Positions 36,665 to 49,100 of a DNA stretch of 64,000 bases are shown piece after piece. This DNA comes from Leptodactylus fallax (Eukaryota > Chordata > Amphibia > Anura > Leptodactylidae), in NCBI GenBank assembly GCA_947044405.1, contig CAMRHE010000205.1, forward strand, positions 2,790,001 through 2,854,000, written 5' to 3'. The translations under genes and the position numbers were made by a program. The notes beneath the pieces are model-generated. The model saw nothing but the letters and a program-made list of their open reading frames with translations, did not search any database and had not been told where the DNA came from. The stretch's first letter is position 1. Each line of letters begins with the position of its first letter.

Positions 36665-37786
36665 ATTATGCAGACCTATGTGACAGCATGCTGCTAGTTT
36701 TATGCTTATACTGCTTCCTACTTTTTGGTAATATGCATTCAGTAATGGCCCAGTCTGTGATGTCAGACCTTCCTTGGGCTTGACATATAATAGGATATGT
36801 TCCATCTAGTTTTCCTGCATGCTGCACTATTGTTGCCATCAGAGTAACAGAAACCTGAATACCCAGTGCCCTTGCATTCTGCATGCCAGCTGTATACACC
36901 AAACGGTAGGAAATTTTTCATCAGAACTGTTTTTTTTATATATATTAGAATACTAAAAATGCTAAAGGTATTTTAAAAACTAGCCACCAGATGGCGCTCA
37001 TACATAAGGCATGTGAAATGTAATGGCAAACGCTGCACCCTGGGATTGTCCTCCATGTTGTCAGTCAACACGTTGGGTCTAGACATGCTGATATACTAGT
37101 CCTGGTAAAACCTTATTGTATAACTGAGTGGATATTAAATAAATATCTAATTCATGGAATATACAGTATTTTGAAAAATACAAAAGATTATGGAAGTATA
37201 GAATGGGGCCATAGATTTGTACAGGCGCCATATTCCAGAAATCTGTGGTTGCATACTGTATCTCCTGTCAGTTTTATCACATGACCTACTATGGAGGAAC
37301 ATGGAAATCAATGGCAGTATATGGAGTGCCTACAGACCCGCTGGAACGCCATATGTTGCAGTATAGCAGCTTTGCTGTCTGCATGAAGGGTACAATTACC
37401 TATATTCTTCCTCAATACAGTACAGCATAGCAATATCCTTATGTATGCAGCAAACAGGCTGTCAGAAATGGCCTCCATGGACTGTGATTTCCCTCTGTCC
37501 TCTCTACTTACATTATTGAATCGCTTAAAGGAGTCATTCCTATACAAATATTATAGGGAATTGCTATACATGCAACGGCATAAACGTAGGTTCTCATTTA
37601 AATGGGCAGAGCCTCTATCTATCCTTCTGGACAATGACACATATGGCAGATACCACTGAGGCCTATTTATAGGCTGGTACAATGGATACACCCAGTAATT
37701 CAGCAGCTGCTTTTACCCATGCCAGTAAGATCTAAGCAGGGCATACTGGACAATGCATGACAAGCTGGGCAGCCTGAAGACACATG

Positions 37787-38073
37787 TACAGTTGTGCTAA
37801 AAAGTTTACATACCCCGGCAGATTTTTTTTTTTTTTTGGCCTTTTTTCAGAGAATATGAATGATAACACCAAACCTTTTTCTCCACTCTTGGTAAGTGGT
37901 TGGTTGAAGCCATTTATTGCCAAACTTCTGTGTTTTCTCTTTTTAAATCATAATGACAACCAAAAACATCAAAATCACCCAAAAAGTTTTTTTGTTATCA
38001 TTCATATACTCTGAAAAAAGGCCAAAAAAACAAAAAATCGGCCATGGTATGTAAATTTTTTAGCACAGCTGTA
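37787..38073. mobile_element. 283-bp Tc1-type MITE
   Basis: TA|CAGTTGTGCTAAAAAGTT at the left and TTTTTTAGCACAGCTG|TA at the right: terminal inverted repeats flanked by TA. The arms extend inward (ttacatacccc / catggtatgtaaa; ggccttttttcagagaatat / atactctgaaaaaaggcc; atgaatgataaca / gttatcattcat). No coding capacity. The end sequence differs from the intact Tc1 elements here, so another transposase must have moved it. Confidence 0.85.
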
Positions 38074-40139
38074 TGTAAGATGGAGCTACTTAGTTTCCAA
38101 GAGATTTGTATACCTGAAGCTCCTTATAGAAAGTCTGTCACCTTCTCCCCATAAATATTCCTGCCTCTGTTGCCAAGATATTCATTTATTTCAGAATATG
38201 CAAATGAACAATGTGAAACACCGAGGGCGGCTCCATTGCTCCAAACTGCTATGTCCCACACTGCTCTAATATGTCCTCCGCCATTCTTTGGGTAACAGGG
38301 CCAGGTGAGGTTTCAGCTTAGCTCCCCGGCCTTGTCACTCAAAGAACGAAAGAAAGAAGAAGGGCGTTCCTGGGCAGTGTGGGGTGTAGCTGTTTGGAGT
38401 AATAGAGCCACCTAAGTGTTCCAGACTATGATGCAGGATGTTCAGGTCGCCTACAATCCAGAAAATTTGGTCACCTGCACCATACGTGGCCTTCTGAGCT
38501 CTAAATCAAATGTTCATCTTTGAACACCCTTTACTGCACATACATAGGTATAAAAAGATTAGTAACTTTGTCAATACATTGTTTTACTTATCTTGTACTG
38601 ATTTCAAAATTACAGCCTGTGTATACAATGCAGAGCTGCAGTCACAGTTCACAGACAGCAAGACATGCTTGGAGAGTTCAGCTCTGAAGCATGCAGAGCT
38701 GTGAATGAGACTCTGGGGTATAATGGAGGCTGTAATTTAGGATCGCTACAAGTATGATTGTGGTGGTCTAATCACTAGGAAAAGTGCCCCTTTGGCTCTC
38801 ATCAGCCTCATTTGGCTTTGGGGAACACTGCAGGCAATTTTTAGTCAGTTTTGCTAGATTCTGCATTGCTGTACTTTGCTCCAAATTTAATGAGGGAGGG
38901 GGGATTTATAATAAAATAAAGGAACATTCGCTGGCGGCCACCAGGGCCGTTTTAACACATTGGTGGGCCCAGTGCAAAGGTTTCATAAGTGCCCCCACCC
39001 CATCACCGTCCTGCACAGTATGTAAGTATTCTATGGCAGAGCAAGGACTTTACAGTTCTCTGCCCTGCAGAGGCGTAGCTAAGGATTTGGCACAGGGAGG
39101 GCAAACATATCCAAGTGGGCCCCCTACCTGGGTATACTGATTCTATCACTATATGGTGACCGTATAGTGATGTACTGGCTGTACACAGGGCTCTGCATAC
39201 AGTTTAAGTAAATACAGTACAGGAAAATGTTGTTACTTACAGGTGATATCTCTGACTGTAATCGTTCACATTACCCGTCTCCTCCATCTAGACCACTTCT
39301 TCCAGCCACAACTTGTCTCTGTAAAGTTTGCAGCACAGACATCTTTGGCTCCTCACTTTCCAGACACGTGACCCACATTTTCCATGCCTATACAAAGTCC
39401 CCATCCTGCTGCTACCTCCAATTATAAAATACATGATATAAAAATCCTCTGTAAACAAATGATAACCCCATATGTATCTTAAATTAACAATGCCCTTTTG
39501 TGTCCCTTAATTAATACCTCCTGTGGGATTGTTCGGGATCAGAAATATTAATGCAGGCAGCAGTCCAGGGTTATAAATAAAAATGCTCTGACACTTACCT
39601 GCATCCCCCCTCTGTCCCTGTCCTGGGCCGGTCATCACCTTCACTGCACTATGTGTATAAGGAGCCAATCACTTCTCTCTACAGTACAGCAGTGTATAGT
39701 GTTGGGATGCTGAGGTTCCGCACTTGTGACATCTTTCTGCAGCCGCTCTGTATACAAGCAATGGTGACAGAAAGCCCAGTGCAGGTACAGGGGAGATTGT
39801 ACATTATAATGCTCGCCTGCTGCCTGCTTTAAAATGTGTAATAGTACAACCCTTTAAATTAATAGTGTCCCTCAATTAATAATGCCCCTGTGCCCCCCAT
39901 AATAATACTCCTGTATGTCCCCTTAAATCAATAATGCCTCAGCTAATAATGCCTCTTAATTAAAAAAATTCTTATACTCCCTTAAAGGGGTTGTCCAGGA
40001 ATTACAATAATAGCCCCCCCTCCCACATAAGTAATGCTATTACCTGTGGGGGGCACTATTACTGTAATAGTGAGCTAATTGCACCCCCCACAGTTATAGC
40101 CCACCTCCCCCACATACCACTCAATATCCTGTTGCTCTG

Positions 40140-41706
40140 TACAGTCATGGCCAAAAGTTTTGAGAATGACACAAATATTATATTTTCACATGATCTGCTG
40201 CCCTCTGGTTTTTATGTGTGTTTGTCAGATGTTTTTATCACATACAGAAATATAATTGCATTCATATTATGAGTAACAGAAGCTTATATTGACAGAATGA
40301 GTTAATGCAGCAAGTCAATATTTGCAGTGTTGACCCTTCTTCTTCAGGACCTCTGCAATTCTCCCTGGCATGCTCTCAATCAACTTCTGGACCAAATCCT
40401 GACTGATAGCAGTCCGTTCTTGCAGAATCAATGCTTTCATTTTGTCTGAATTTGTTGGTTTTTGTTTGTCCACCCATCTCTTGATGATTGACCACAAGTT
40501 CTCAATGGGATTAAGATCTGGGGAGTTTCCAGGCCATGGACCCAAAATCTCTATGTTTTGTTCCCTGAGCCATTTAGTTATCACCTTTGCTTTATGGCAA
40601 GGTGCTCCATCATGCTGGAAAAGGCATTGTTGAGCGCCAAACTGCTCTTGGACGGTTGGGAGAAGTTGCTCTTGGAGGACATTCTGGTACCATTCTTTAT
40701 TCATGGCTGTGTTTTTAGGCAAGACTGTGAGAGAGCCGATTCCCTTGGCTGAGAAGCAACCCCACACATGAATGGTTTCAGGATGCTTTACAGTTGGCAT
40801 GAGACAAGACTGGTGGTAGCGCTCACCTCTTCTTCTCCAAATAAGCTGTTTTCCAGATGTTCCAAACAATCGAAAAGGGGATTCATCAGAGAAAGTGACT
40901 TTACCCCAGTCCTCAGCAGTCCACTCCCTGTACCTTTTGCAGAATATCAGTCTGTCCCTGATGTTTTTTCTGGAGAGAAGTGGCTTCTTTGCTGCCCTCC
41001 TTGAGACCAGGCCTTGCTCCAAGAGTCTCCGCTTCACAGTGCGTGCAGATGCACTCACACCTGCCTGCTGCCATTCCTCAGCAAGCTCTGCACTGCTGGT
41101 AGCCCGATCCCGCAGCTGAAACACTTTTAAGAGATGGTCCTGCCGCTTGCTGGTCTTTCTTGGGCGCCCTGGAGCCTTTTTGGCACCAATGGAACCTCTC
41201 TCCTTGAAGTTCTTGATGATGCGATAGATTGTTGACTGAGGTGCAATCTTTCTAGCTGCAATACTCTTCCCAGTTAGGCCATTTTTGTGCAGTGCAATGA
41301 TGACTGCACGTGTTTCTTTAGAGATAACCATGGTTAACAGAAGAGAAACAATGATGGCAAGCACCAGCCTCCTTTTAAAGTGTCCAGTGGTGTCATTCTT
41401 ACTTAATCATGACAGATTGATCTCCAGCCCTGTCCTCATCAACACCCACACCTGTGTTAATGGAGCAATCACTGAAACGATGTTAGGTGGTCCTTTTAAG
41501 GCAGGGCTGCAATGATGTTGAAATGTGTTTTGGGGGATAAAGTTCATTTTCTAGGCAAATATTGACTTTGCAAGTAATTGCTGTTAAGCTGATCACTCTT
41601 TATAACATTCTGGAGTATATGCAAATTGCCATTAGAAAAACTGAAGCAGTAGACTTTGTAAAAATTAATATTCGTATCATTCTCAAAACTTTTGGCCATG
41701 ACTGTA
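40140..41706 (-). mobile_element. Intact Tc1/mariner element, copy 2
   Basis: TA|CAGTCATGGCCAAAAG to CTTTTGGCCATGACTG|TA. The element proper is 40142-41704 (1,563 bases). Same family as 23381-24947, with a 4-base shorter spacer before the transposase stop. It inserted into an older foldback repeat between atox1 and sparc. The right terminal repeat has ttcgtatc where copy 1 has tttgtatc. Confidence 0.96.
40315..41364 (-). CDS. Tc1/mariner transposase, copy 2, DD35E spacing
   Basis: A second open 349-codon frame, differing from copy 1 at twelve residues: 11 (I/T), 37 (T/A), 61 (G/A), 77 (R/H), 111 (R/K), 157 (I/T), 176 (R/W), 297 (R/W), 309 (I/M), 316 (W/R), 317 (P/T), 333 (T/M), given as copy 1/copy 2. 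Asp160, Asp252 and Glu288 are all present, as is GRPRKTSKR. Several differences (R77H, R176W, R297W, T333M) are CpG-to-TpG or CpA changes in this copy. W316 in copy 1 is the reverse case. Which copy, if either, is active cannot be told from sequence. Confidence 0.95.
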   Translation of the reverse strand: MLAIIVSLLLTMVISKETRAVIIALHKNGLTGKSIAARKIAPQSTIYRIIKNFKERGSIGAKKAPGRPRKTSKRQDHLLKVFQLRDRATSSAELAEEWQQAGVSASARTVKRRLLEQGLVSRRAAKKPLLSRKNIRDRLIFCKRYREWTAEDWGKVTFSDESPFRLFGTSGKQLIWRRRGERYHQSCLMPTVKHPETIHVWGCFSAKGIGSLTVLPKNTAMNKEWYQNVLQEQLLPTVQEQFGAQQCLFQHDGAPCHKAKVITKWLREQNIEILGPWPGNSPDLNPIENLWSIIKRWVDKQKPTNSDKMKALILQERTAISQDLVQKLIESMPGRIAEVLKKKGQHCKY

Positions 41707-42699
41707 TAGTTATACTGTACTTACAGAGCAGTGATGAGTGGGCGGGGCATCTACTATTTTCTTCCTACTGGCAACATAGAATAGAGATCAAGGTTCCGGG
41801 CGGAGCCTCCTATTGCACATAGCCTGTGGGCATCTTCTACTTTCCTCCTGGAAACTTGACCCCCTATTCTATGGTACCGCTGGGAAGAAAATAGAAGATG
41901 TGCACAGGCTGTGTGCAGGAGGAGACCCGGCCCCCCCATCACTGCTACATGTACAGGTTATAGTATGGCAGAACAGGAAGCTAATAGCTTTCTGCTCTAC
42001 CATGTATTTCAACTGCATCGGTGTACTGTCGATGCCGATACAGTTGAAATTTTTGTCCCCTTGCGGTGGCCCCGGGGCCGCCCCCCCCCCCCCTCCCTGC
42101 TAGCTACGCCTCTGCTGCCCTGTCATAGGCTTCAAATGTATCAGCGTGCTATACTGTAGTGGAGCTGTCCTGGGCAGAAAGTCTGGTGCCCGGATCCGGG
42201 GCCCCTGCAACCATAGGGCCCGATGCAAGTGCACAATTTGCCCTATGGTTAAAGCGGCCCTGGCGGCCACCTACACCAATTTATAGCACATTTCAGGTAT
42301 CATTTACATCAGAAAATTGGCATAAGTGATAATAAATCTGGCAGGGTCCATCACTGCACCCCCTTCTACAAAGTAGGCAGCGTAAAAACACCAAATGCGA
42401 CAATTTTTGTTGTAAGTAGTCTATTAAAAAGTCCCGAACCAAATGTGTACAACTTTTTTACTCCCACAAAATTGGCTGTTCAGAGATGATACTTCACCTT
42501 CTATGCTACCCTTACTGAAGTGATCCAAATGAAGCTGCCCTTACAATAGGTGCCAGGTTCAGCAGGTATGACCAAGTCCCTTTCTGAATCCACAAATATC
42601 CAACAAATAGAAGCAGCAGACTTTTTTTTTTTTAAATAAATTTATAATTATTTAATACGTTTGTACCCACTTTTTAAAACCGGAGTGAATGCTGCAAAA

Positions 42700-42957
42700 C
42701 TTCTAAGTTTTTATTATGCTTACTTGTCTAGTACCAGCATATCCCGCAGCGCTTTACAGACATTGACAGTCACTGTCCCATATAGGGCTCACAATCTACA
42801 TTCCCTATCAGTATGTCTTTGGAGTGTGGGAGGAAACCCAGGCAAACACAGGGAGAACATACAAACTCCTTGCAGATGTTGTCCTTGGCAGGATTCAAAA
42901 ACAGGATTCCAGCGCTGCAAGGTTACAGTGCTAACCACTGAGCCACTGTGGTGCACA
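42700..42957 (-). mobile_element. V-SINE-like tRNA-derived SINE
   Basis: On the minus strand: a tRNA-like head with A-box-type tggctcagtggttagcactg and a degraded B box (tttttgaatcctgcc), then a central block gtttgtatgttctccctgtg and tgggtttcctcccacactcc, then aaagacat, then a tail with gtaaagcgctgcgggatatg. This order matches the V-SINE plan in vertebrates (tRNA-related part, conserved central domain, LINE-derived tail). A tail-like remnant also occurs at 45090-45150. Not a functional tRNA gene. Confidence 0.75.
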
Positions 42958-42959
42958 AA

Positions 42960-44880
42960 TGGGCCAAAAAAATCTCCCAAAATTCACAAAACCCCATTTT
43001 GCAACTTTGAATTCTGGAATACAGGACTTTATTAAGACCACCATGATTGAAATTGGCTGTGAAAAACAGATACTGAGCTACCAAGAAATGCGGAGAGAGT
43101 TTAGCTCTGGAGCACGCAGAATTGCGAATGCAGCTCTGGACTATAATACAAGCTGTAACGGAGGATCAGTACACAGTTACTTGCACCTATATTTTTAACG
43201 TTAGACGAAAGACAGTATTGGATGTGCTGACCATATACTATCCATAGCTATTCAGTCCCTGAGGGCAGATTTTTCATACGCTGGATACAGACATTGCTCT
43301 ATTAAAGGATGAATTCATATATGAATTTCTAATCCATGTGGCCACGAAATATAAAGTGTGAGCAGGTACTGCACAGCATAGATTTTATGGACACACGCCC
43401 TCCGAGACTTCAGTTCCCTATTCCTGGACAGCCTTTGTAGATCCAGAGATATGTGCGGAGAGGGACACCAAGAGCAGATTTTTTTTCCATTAATGGTCAT
43501 GTCCTGTCCTGGGTCAGACTCTAAGGACAAATCCCCTTAGAAATGGAATGGTAACCCTTATTGTCAATTTATTTGCAGGTCTCCAGGAGGAAGAACAGAA
43601 GGTCAGTACAAAGCAACACTCAGGAGAGCTGACGGATCCTCTATAAGTGACGCCTTGGCGGTTTCCATAACATCCATTCATTTGAATGGGAAAAACTATT
43701 CATGTGCAATCCACATTCCTCCAATGCCAGCCTGTCCTCAGGTTCTGTTGTTTTTTGGCAAACTCTATTAGCATTAGGAATCTGTATGCTCCCTGGAAGT
43801 GGATAGCCCCCAGTTGTGACTGCTATCTCTCCAACCCCGTATTTCATTTTTGGGTTTCATTTAATACTGTTTGTAGAGGGGTAATATAAAGCCGTACTTG
43901 CCAACTCTCCTGAACATTGGGAGGCTGATTAAGAAGGGGGTGACCTAATGTCCTGGAAGAGTGGGCGAATCCCCTGGGTCTGGCAGAATGCTCCTGCATA
44001 TTGTATGTGACACAGGCACTTTATGTGCTTGTCACATCACCAATAAGGGGTCAATAAGACTCCTGCCATGTCACAAAAGCGTGTATGTCACACCCCAAAA
44101 AGAGGAGTGACACCTCCGAAAGGGAGACTTTTACAAAGGGGGCATAGACAGAAGGCAGAAAAATCTTCTAGGCTTGCTCTGCACGCGATATCTCTTGTAC
44201 ATGCCCCTGAAAAGTTGGCAAGTGTTTGTAAAGCTCCTGGGCCCAAATGCAAACCCTATGACTGGCCTCCACCTTCCATGGGCCACTTATAATACTGAGG
44301 TTTTCTAATGTGACACAGGGGTCTTTGGGCCTCTCCAGACAACAGGGCTTGGGAGAGACGGCTACTGCTGCACCCCCTATAGCTATGACCCCTGCCTGTT
44401 TATGTTCCGCTGTTTGCTCACAGCCCCCATGTTGTCTGCTACCAGGCTGTATCTTCCTTCTTTTCAGAGGTGAGGACAGAAATTGTTCAATGGCATTAAG
44501 AATGTCTGTTATTTAGACAGCTGCTCCTGCTATGTGTGCGTATGGAGGATGTGCTGTGCTGCATGTGGATTACCAAATAGTACATATGACCCCATTCAAC
44601 ACACCCCATAATATGGACAGACCCACAAATAAATGCTGCTTCCTAGATCCTCTACAATTCTAGATTAATCGATAACCCAGAAAGACCCCTAAATAAAATA
44701 GAAACCTTGATCAGAGCCCCATAAAAAGATAAAGTTATCAGACCAGATGCCAGATGAAATTCCCTATTCTCTGCAGAATACACATGTAATATTATTTTAT
44801 TGCAATGATAGATGTGCAGTAACCAGAGGGAGCCGTGTAGACTGACATACTGGGTCATGTAGACCACCAATAGCACAGTT
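42960..44880. other. Intergenic, nothing assigned
   Basis: No gene, splice-bounded exon of a known protein, or clear transposon terminus was recognised. A segment near 43040-43170 (agctaccaagaaatgcggag) resembles 38620-38740 (cagagctgcagtcac, ggctgtaa) and may be a shared repeat. Confidence 0.4.
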
Positions 44881-45150
44881 TTCCTCTTTCTGTCCCTATT
44901 ATACCTATATGGACAATTGACATGCTGTGATTTACAAAAACGCACCGTTTTTTTAAATCGCAGCATTTGCGCTGCGGATATTTTTCTGCCATGTGTGGAT
45001 GGGATTAGCCAGAATCCCATCCACTTTGTAAATCACGGCGTTTACATGGGGCCCTAGCCTAAAGTGGTTGCCCAATTCTTTTTTTATTGATTTATTACAT
45101 TTTGTTACATAGCGCCAACATATTCTGCAGGCCTTACAGATATTGTCAGA
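44880..45150. repeat. Repeat 'D' relative followed by a SINE/LINE tail remnant
   Basis: 44880-45065 has aatcgcagcatttgcgctgc, tgtggatgggattagcc and catggggccctagcctaaag, like the repeat at 35460-35775. 45080-45150 (tagcgccaacatattctgca, ggccttacagatattg) resembles the tail of the SINE at 42700. Confidence 0.5.
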
Positions 45151-45594
45151 ATGTCTTAGCTTATCCTCTGTATAGGTCCTCAATAAAAGCCACCGTGCTG
45201 ACCAGCTATTTGAATGGGCCGCTGTACTCCTAAGAGCATTGACCTCCTCACCGTTTACAAACTGATTAGCGGCCCTCCTCGGTGTTAGACCCCACCCATC
45301 TATTATTAATAAATAAGAATTGGACAAAATCTTTAATTATAATAGACTTCTCGTCATCAGTTGCATGCCTCTACAAACTTTACCCTTCCCACATTTGTGG
45401 TCCCCTTGTAAGCATAATGCCTCCATGTTCTCCATACGGGGGCACCTGATTACCCACACGATGCAAGCTCAGACTTATCATGTGCTGTGTATAATATTGA
45501 TATACAGATGCAGCAGCGTTAACCCGAACTTCTGCAATTGGTTAAACTGCTGAAGCGTGATATCTTATCATGGAGGACAAATGCACCCCCCCAG

Positions 45595-46165
45595 GGCCTA
45601 TTTTGACCTTATGGGGAAGGGGGTACAGTGAGGGGGTACAGTGTGTAAAAAAAAAACAAAAAAAAAAAGGCACTACCACGCCCACGTCACAGGTTCTAGC
45701 CCTACCCTCGACGACACATCTATAATTGTCACCTACATAAAATTTATCATATAATGTGGCGTTTTATAGCTCCTGCAAAAGGAAATGGGATTCTGGCTAA
45801 TCCCATCCACATATTAGAGATAAAAATCAGCTGTGAAAATGCTGCAATATCAAACGCTCATGTTATTGTAAATCGCAGCATGTCAACTATGCCTGTGCCA
45901 ACGCTGACTTTTTTCATGTAGGTATAATAGAGGCAGAAAGTCCACAGAGGAAAACTCTGCGGACTTTCTGTGAAAAAAATCTGCGGATAAAAACGCGATG
46001 TGTTTCCTCTATGGTCTTTTCAAAATATAATTCTACAAATAAAGCCCTATTTATCACCCAAAAGATGCACAAATTATTTGAATAACCCATAGGAATAAAA
46101 TGGCCCTTGAATCCTCATGTACAAAAAAACCCTCAACCAGGGAAAATGGCCCAGCCCAGAAGTGG
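45595..46165. repeat. Interspersed repeat 'C', copy 2, interrupted by repeat 'D'
   Basis: The outer parts (ggcactaccacgcccacgtc, attgtcacctacataaaa; ccctatttatcacccaaaag, gaataacccataggaataaa) match 34985-35460. About 45745-46020 holds a D-type repeat (atcccatccacatattagag, aatcgcagcatgtcaactat) that is absent from that position in the other copy, i.e. a later insertion. Confidence 0.65.
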
Positions 46166-46169
46166 TTAG

Positions 46170-49100
46170 TCAAAAAAAAAAAGTCAGACCTTTTGTTCCT
46201 AAGTGTTTTCATTTCAGTAGAGACTGACCACTGTACATAGTCCCTATTTTGGGAGATTAATGGTGGTCCAGGCCTGTGACCCCGCACTGATCACGCTCTT
46301 ATGGCATGTCTGATTCTAATGATCGATGTGGTCTATCTATCCACTGTCAGTGACACGCCACCCCTTCTACATCCTATGGCAGATGCTGGATTAATCCGGC
46401 ACTGTACAAACTTGTTAATTAGCTACATGGGAATGTCTTCCATCCTTCTGCTGAACTGTGGTTGCTAGGAGAAGTCTGCATTGATGGTTCTTTTCTTTTG
46501 CCGCAGGGGTATGTTTTCAGCTTGTGGCTGGGAAAGCCATGTCTGCTCAGCAACGTGTCACATCAGCGGAGAGGCCCGCCCAGAAGCCATGCTGTAACTG
46601 AGGATATCGCACAGCTGGCCTGCAGTAATACTAGCACACATCTAGTTTATTCTGCACTCATTAGCACATTGGGTGGGACTGGCAGAATAGTATCATCTAA
46701 TATTCCTATAAAGCATACAGTCAATTTCTTCACTGTAAAATTCTTATTCTTATTCTATCCACAGGACAGGGGATAAGTGTCCGATTTCTGGGGGCCCAAA
46801 CACCGGGTCCCTGAATGATCGAGAGGATGAGGGACCGAATGTCCCCCAACAGCTTCCTTGTGAATGGAGCACCAGTGCGATTACATGACGGGCACTCCAT
46901 TCACTTCCATGGAATTGCTGGAGATGGCAGCCCCATAGAAGTGAATGAGCCCCCAGCGTTTGGACACTTCCACTGTCCTGTGGATAGGGGCTAAGAGTTC
47001 ATAATGGCATAATCCTTTAAAGCCATTATACCACTATAATAAAAAAAGTTGTCCTTTCAGCAAAACAACCGCAGAACTGTTCCTAATTTCTGTCCATTGA
47101 TCACCAGGGGGACCCTAATCTGTTCACTCAATGTAGCATTACTGGACAGACATTCAAAGCAATGGTAGTCTATGCAATACGGTGTAAGTACAGACTAGGG
47201 TCCTTTTTTTAAAGTGGTATAGCAGTTCATTCATATTTAAATAAATAATGCAGAACTGCAATACCAGACACAGTCTATAGACAAGGGTGGTGTGGTTTCT
47301 GTGAATTTTTTTTCCCAATCCTTGTTTGGGGCAGTGTTGCAAAAATATATTTTTCCCTTTCAGATATCCCATATTATTGTATATTCTTCTTGCTGGGTTA
47401 AAGTGACATTACCCTCTGATAAAGTGATCACTGTATGACTGTTTAACCTCTTTAAAGGGGCTGTTCATGATCCACCAAAAAATATTAAAAATAATAATAG
47501 AAGTAACTAACTCACTAAACACCAGCAATGGCGTCCCCGCACAGACTATTGCAGCAACTCTCTGACTGCTGTGGTGACCTCAGCGGTGCTTACAGGTCAA
47601 TGCTACACAGAAGCGTAAGCTCCACCGTACCCCAATGCAAACTACATAACGGGCCCCCCACTTACCATGTTCTGTCTATAGTACTGGTTCCTTCTTATAT
47701 TGTGGAGAGGCCTTTGGCCCCCCTGAGGCTCTGGGGCCTGGTAGCAGATGTTGCCTCTGCACTCCCTATAGCTATTCCCCCACTGCTACAGACAGTTAAT
47801 GGCTCTGGCTGTCACATATCCATGGAGGCCAGGATACCGACACTGGCGGGCAAGTCTCGGAATAGCTGTGCCAGGGGATTGGTAAGGTGAATGTCACTTA
47901 TTATTTCATACCATTCTAAGTATTTATTTGTTGGGTTTTTTATGGTGGTCAGACATCCCTTTCAGCACAGCACTGTTTTTATCTTACTTTATGTATGGAG
48001 CTGTCCTCTGAACAGTAAATTATATTTCAGTGGCCAACATATGGGACTGTTATTAGAGCAACTCCGGGATAAATCTTTATTTCCTCCCTTAATAATGGGC
48101 ATGTGGGGGAAAAAAAAGGGGGTGTGATACTATGTGTGAGCCAAATAAGGCGACTTTTTGATCTGCTAATGGTGGGTGTCCTAATTAAGGGGGCCCCATC
48201 ACGCAACCAAAGATAGCTAGGTTGGGTATCTTTTTCTATAGGCCTTTCTATAGTTCGCCTCAGGCAGCAGAGAGGCGAAGTTCACCCCTGCCTCCTCACT
48301 TTGGACGCTTTCTGTTTGCATGGCTATGAAGGCCTCATAGACACACATAGTAAAAGATGACTTCCCATCCATAGTGGAGATGCTCTAGGATTTGGGCAGT
48401 CACAGACATGCAGTATTGCTCAGTAACAGAACATGAGACACATAGACCACTGTGTACCCTATGCCCATTACTAGTGGAGGAAAAGAATTCTTTCTTGGAG
48501 ACCTTTAAGGCACCTTCCTATATGGCACTGATACTTATTTGTATACTGTATGTAAGGGAACCAATATAAGGTAATGCACAGGGCACCATCCAAACTATGG
48601 CTGGCCTGGCCATTACAGGCAATGATAAAGCAAAAAGGAAACGTATTGTAAAGCCTTGTAGCATTTTCAGGAATCATCTACTAACTCGTACACATCTATA
48701 AAAAAAAAATTCTATGAAATATGGACAGAACAAAATGTATTCATGAAACGCATTCCTTCAAAATGACTCAACAATTGGAAACTCTGTCAACTGTTCATGA
48801 GCTCAAAGCTTCAGCCACGTCACACAGACTGCACTGTATTCACAGCAAAATGATAACTTCACATAGACTTTATAGGGAATCTCAGCTTTCTTATGATACC
48901 AAAACCATTCTAGGTAGTATAAAACCCAAGATACAGCCATGTGAAGTCACCATCATCCCCTTTGGTAAATGCTTCAGCTCTGCATGCTTACAATACAAAT
49001 GTGTACGGACCTTCCCTAGTAAGAGCTCAGTTAGAGGGTTGCTAAGGAGAATGTTATGGTCTGTTTTATAATAAAAAGGAAGTTAGATAGGATAATACAG

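Larger units (their letters stand above)
38932..42275. repeat. Large foldback element interrupted by Tc1 copy 2
   Basis: The left arm contains tggcggccaccagggccgtt, gggcccagtgcaaagg and cagaggcgtagctaagg (38932-39085). The right arm contains agctacgcctctgctgccc, gcccgatgcaagtgc and aaagcggccctggcggccac (42095-42272), the reverse complement with divergence. The middle includes the Tc1 element 40142-41704. Removing it leaves roughly 1.8 kb. No transposase of its own was recognised. Confidence 0.65.

Noticed and set aside
42880..42957. A possible tRNA gene
   Set aside because: The tRNA-like A box and degraded B box belong to the SINE head; there is no intact cloverleaf and the B box is mutated.
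48721..49071. 116-codon ORF on the plus strand
   Set aside because: No recognisable family, no splice or promoter context, and an AT-rich repeat-laden neighbourhood; a chance ORF is the simplest reading.
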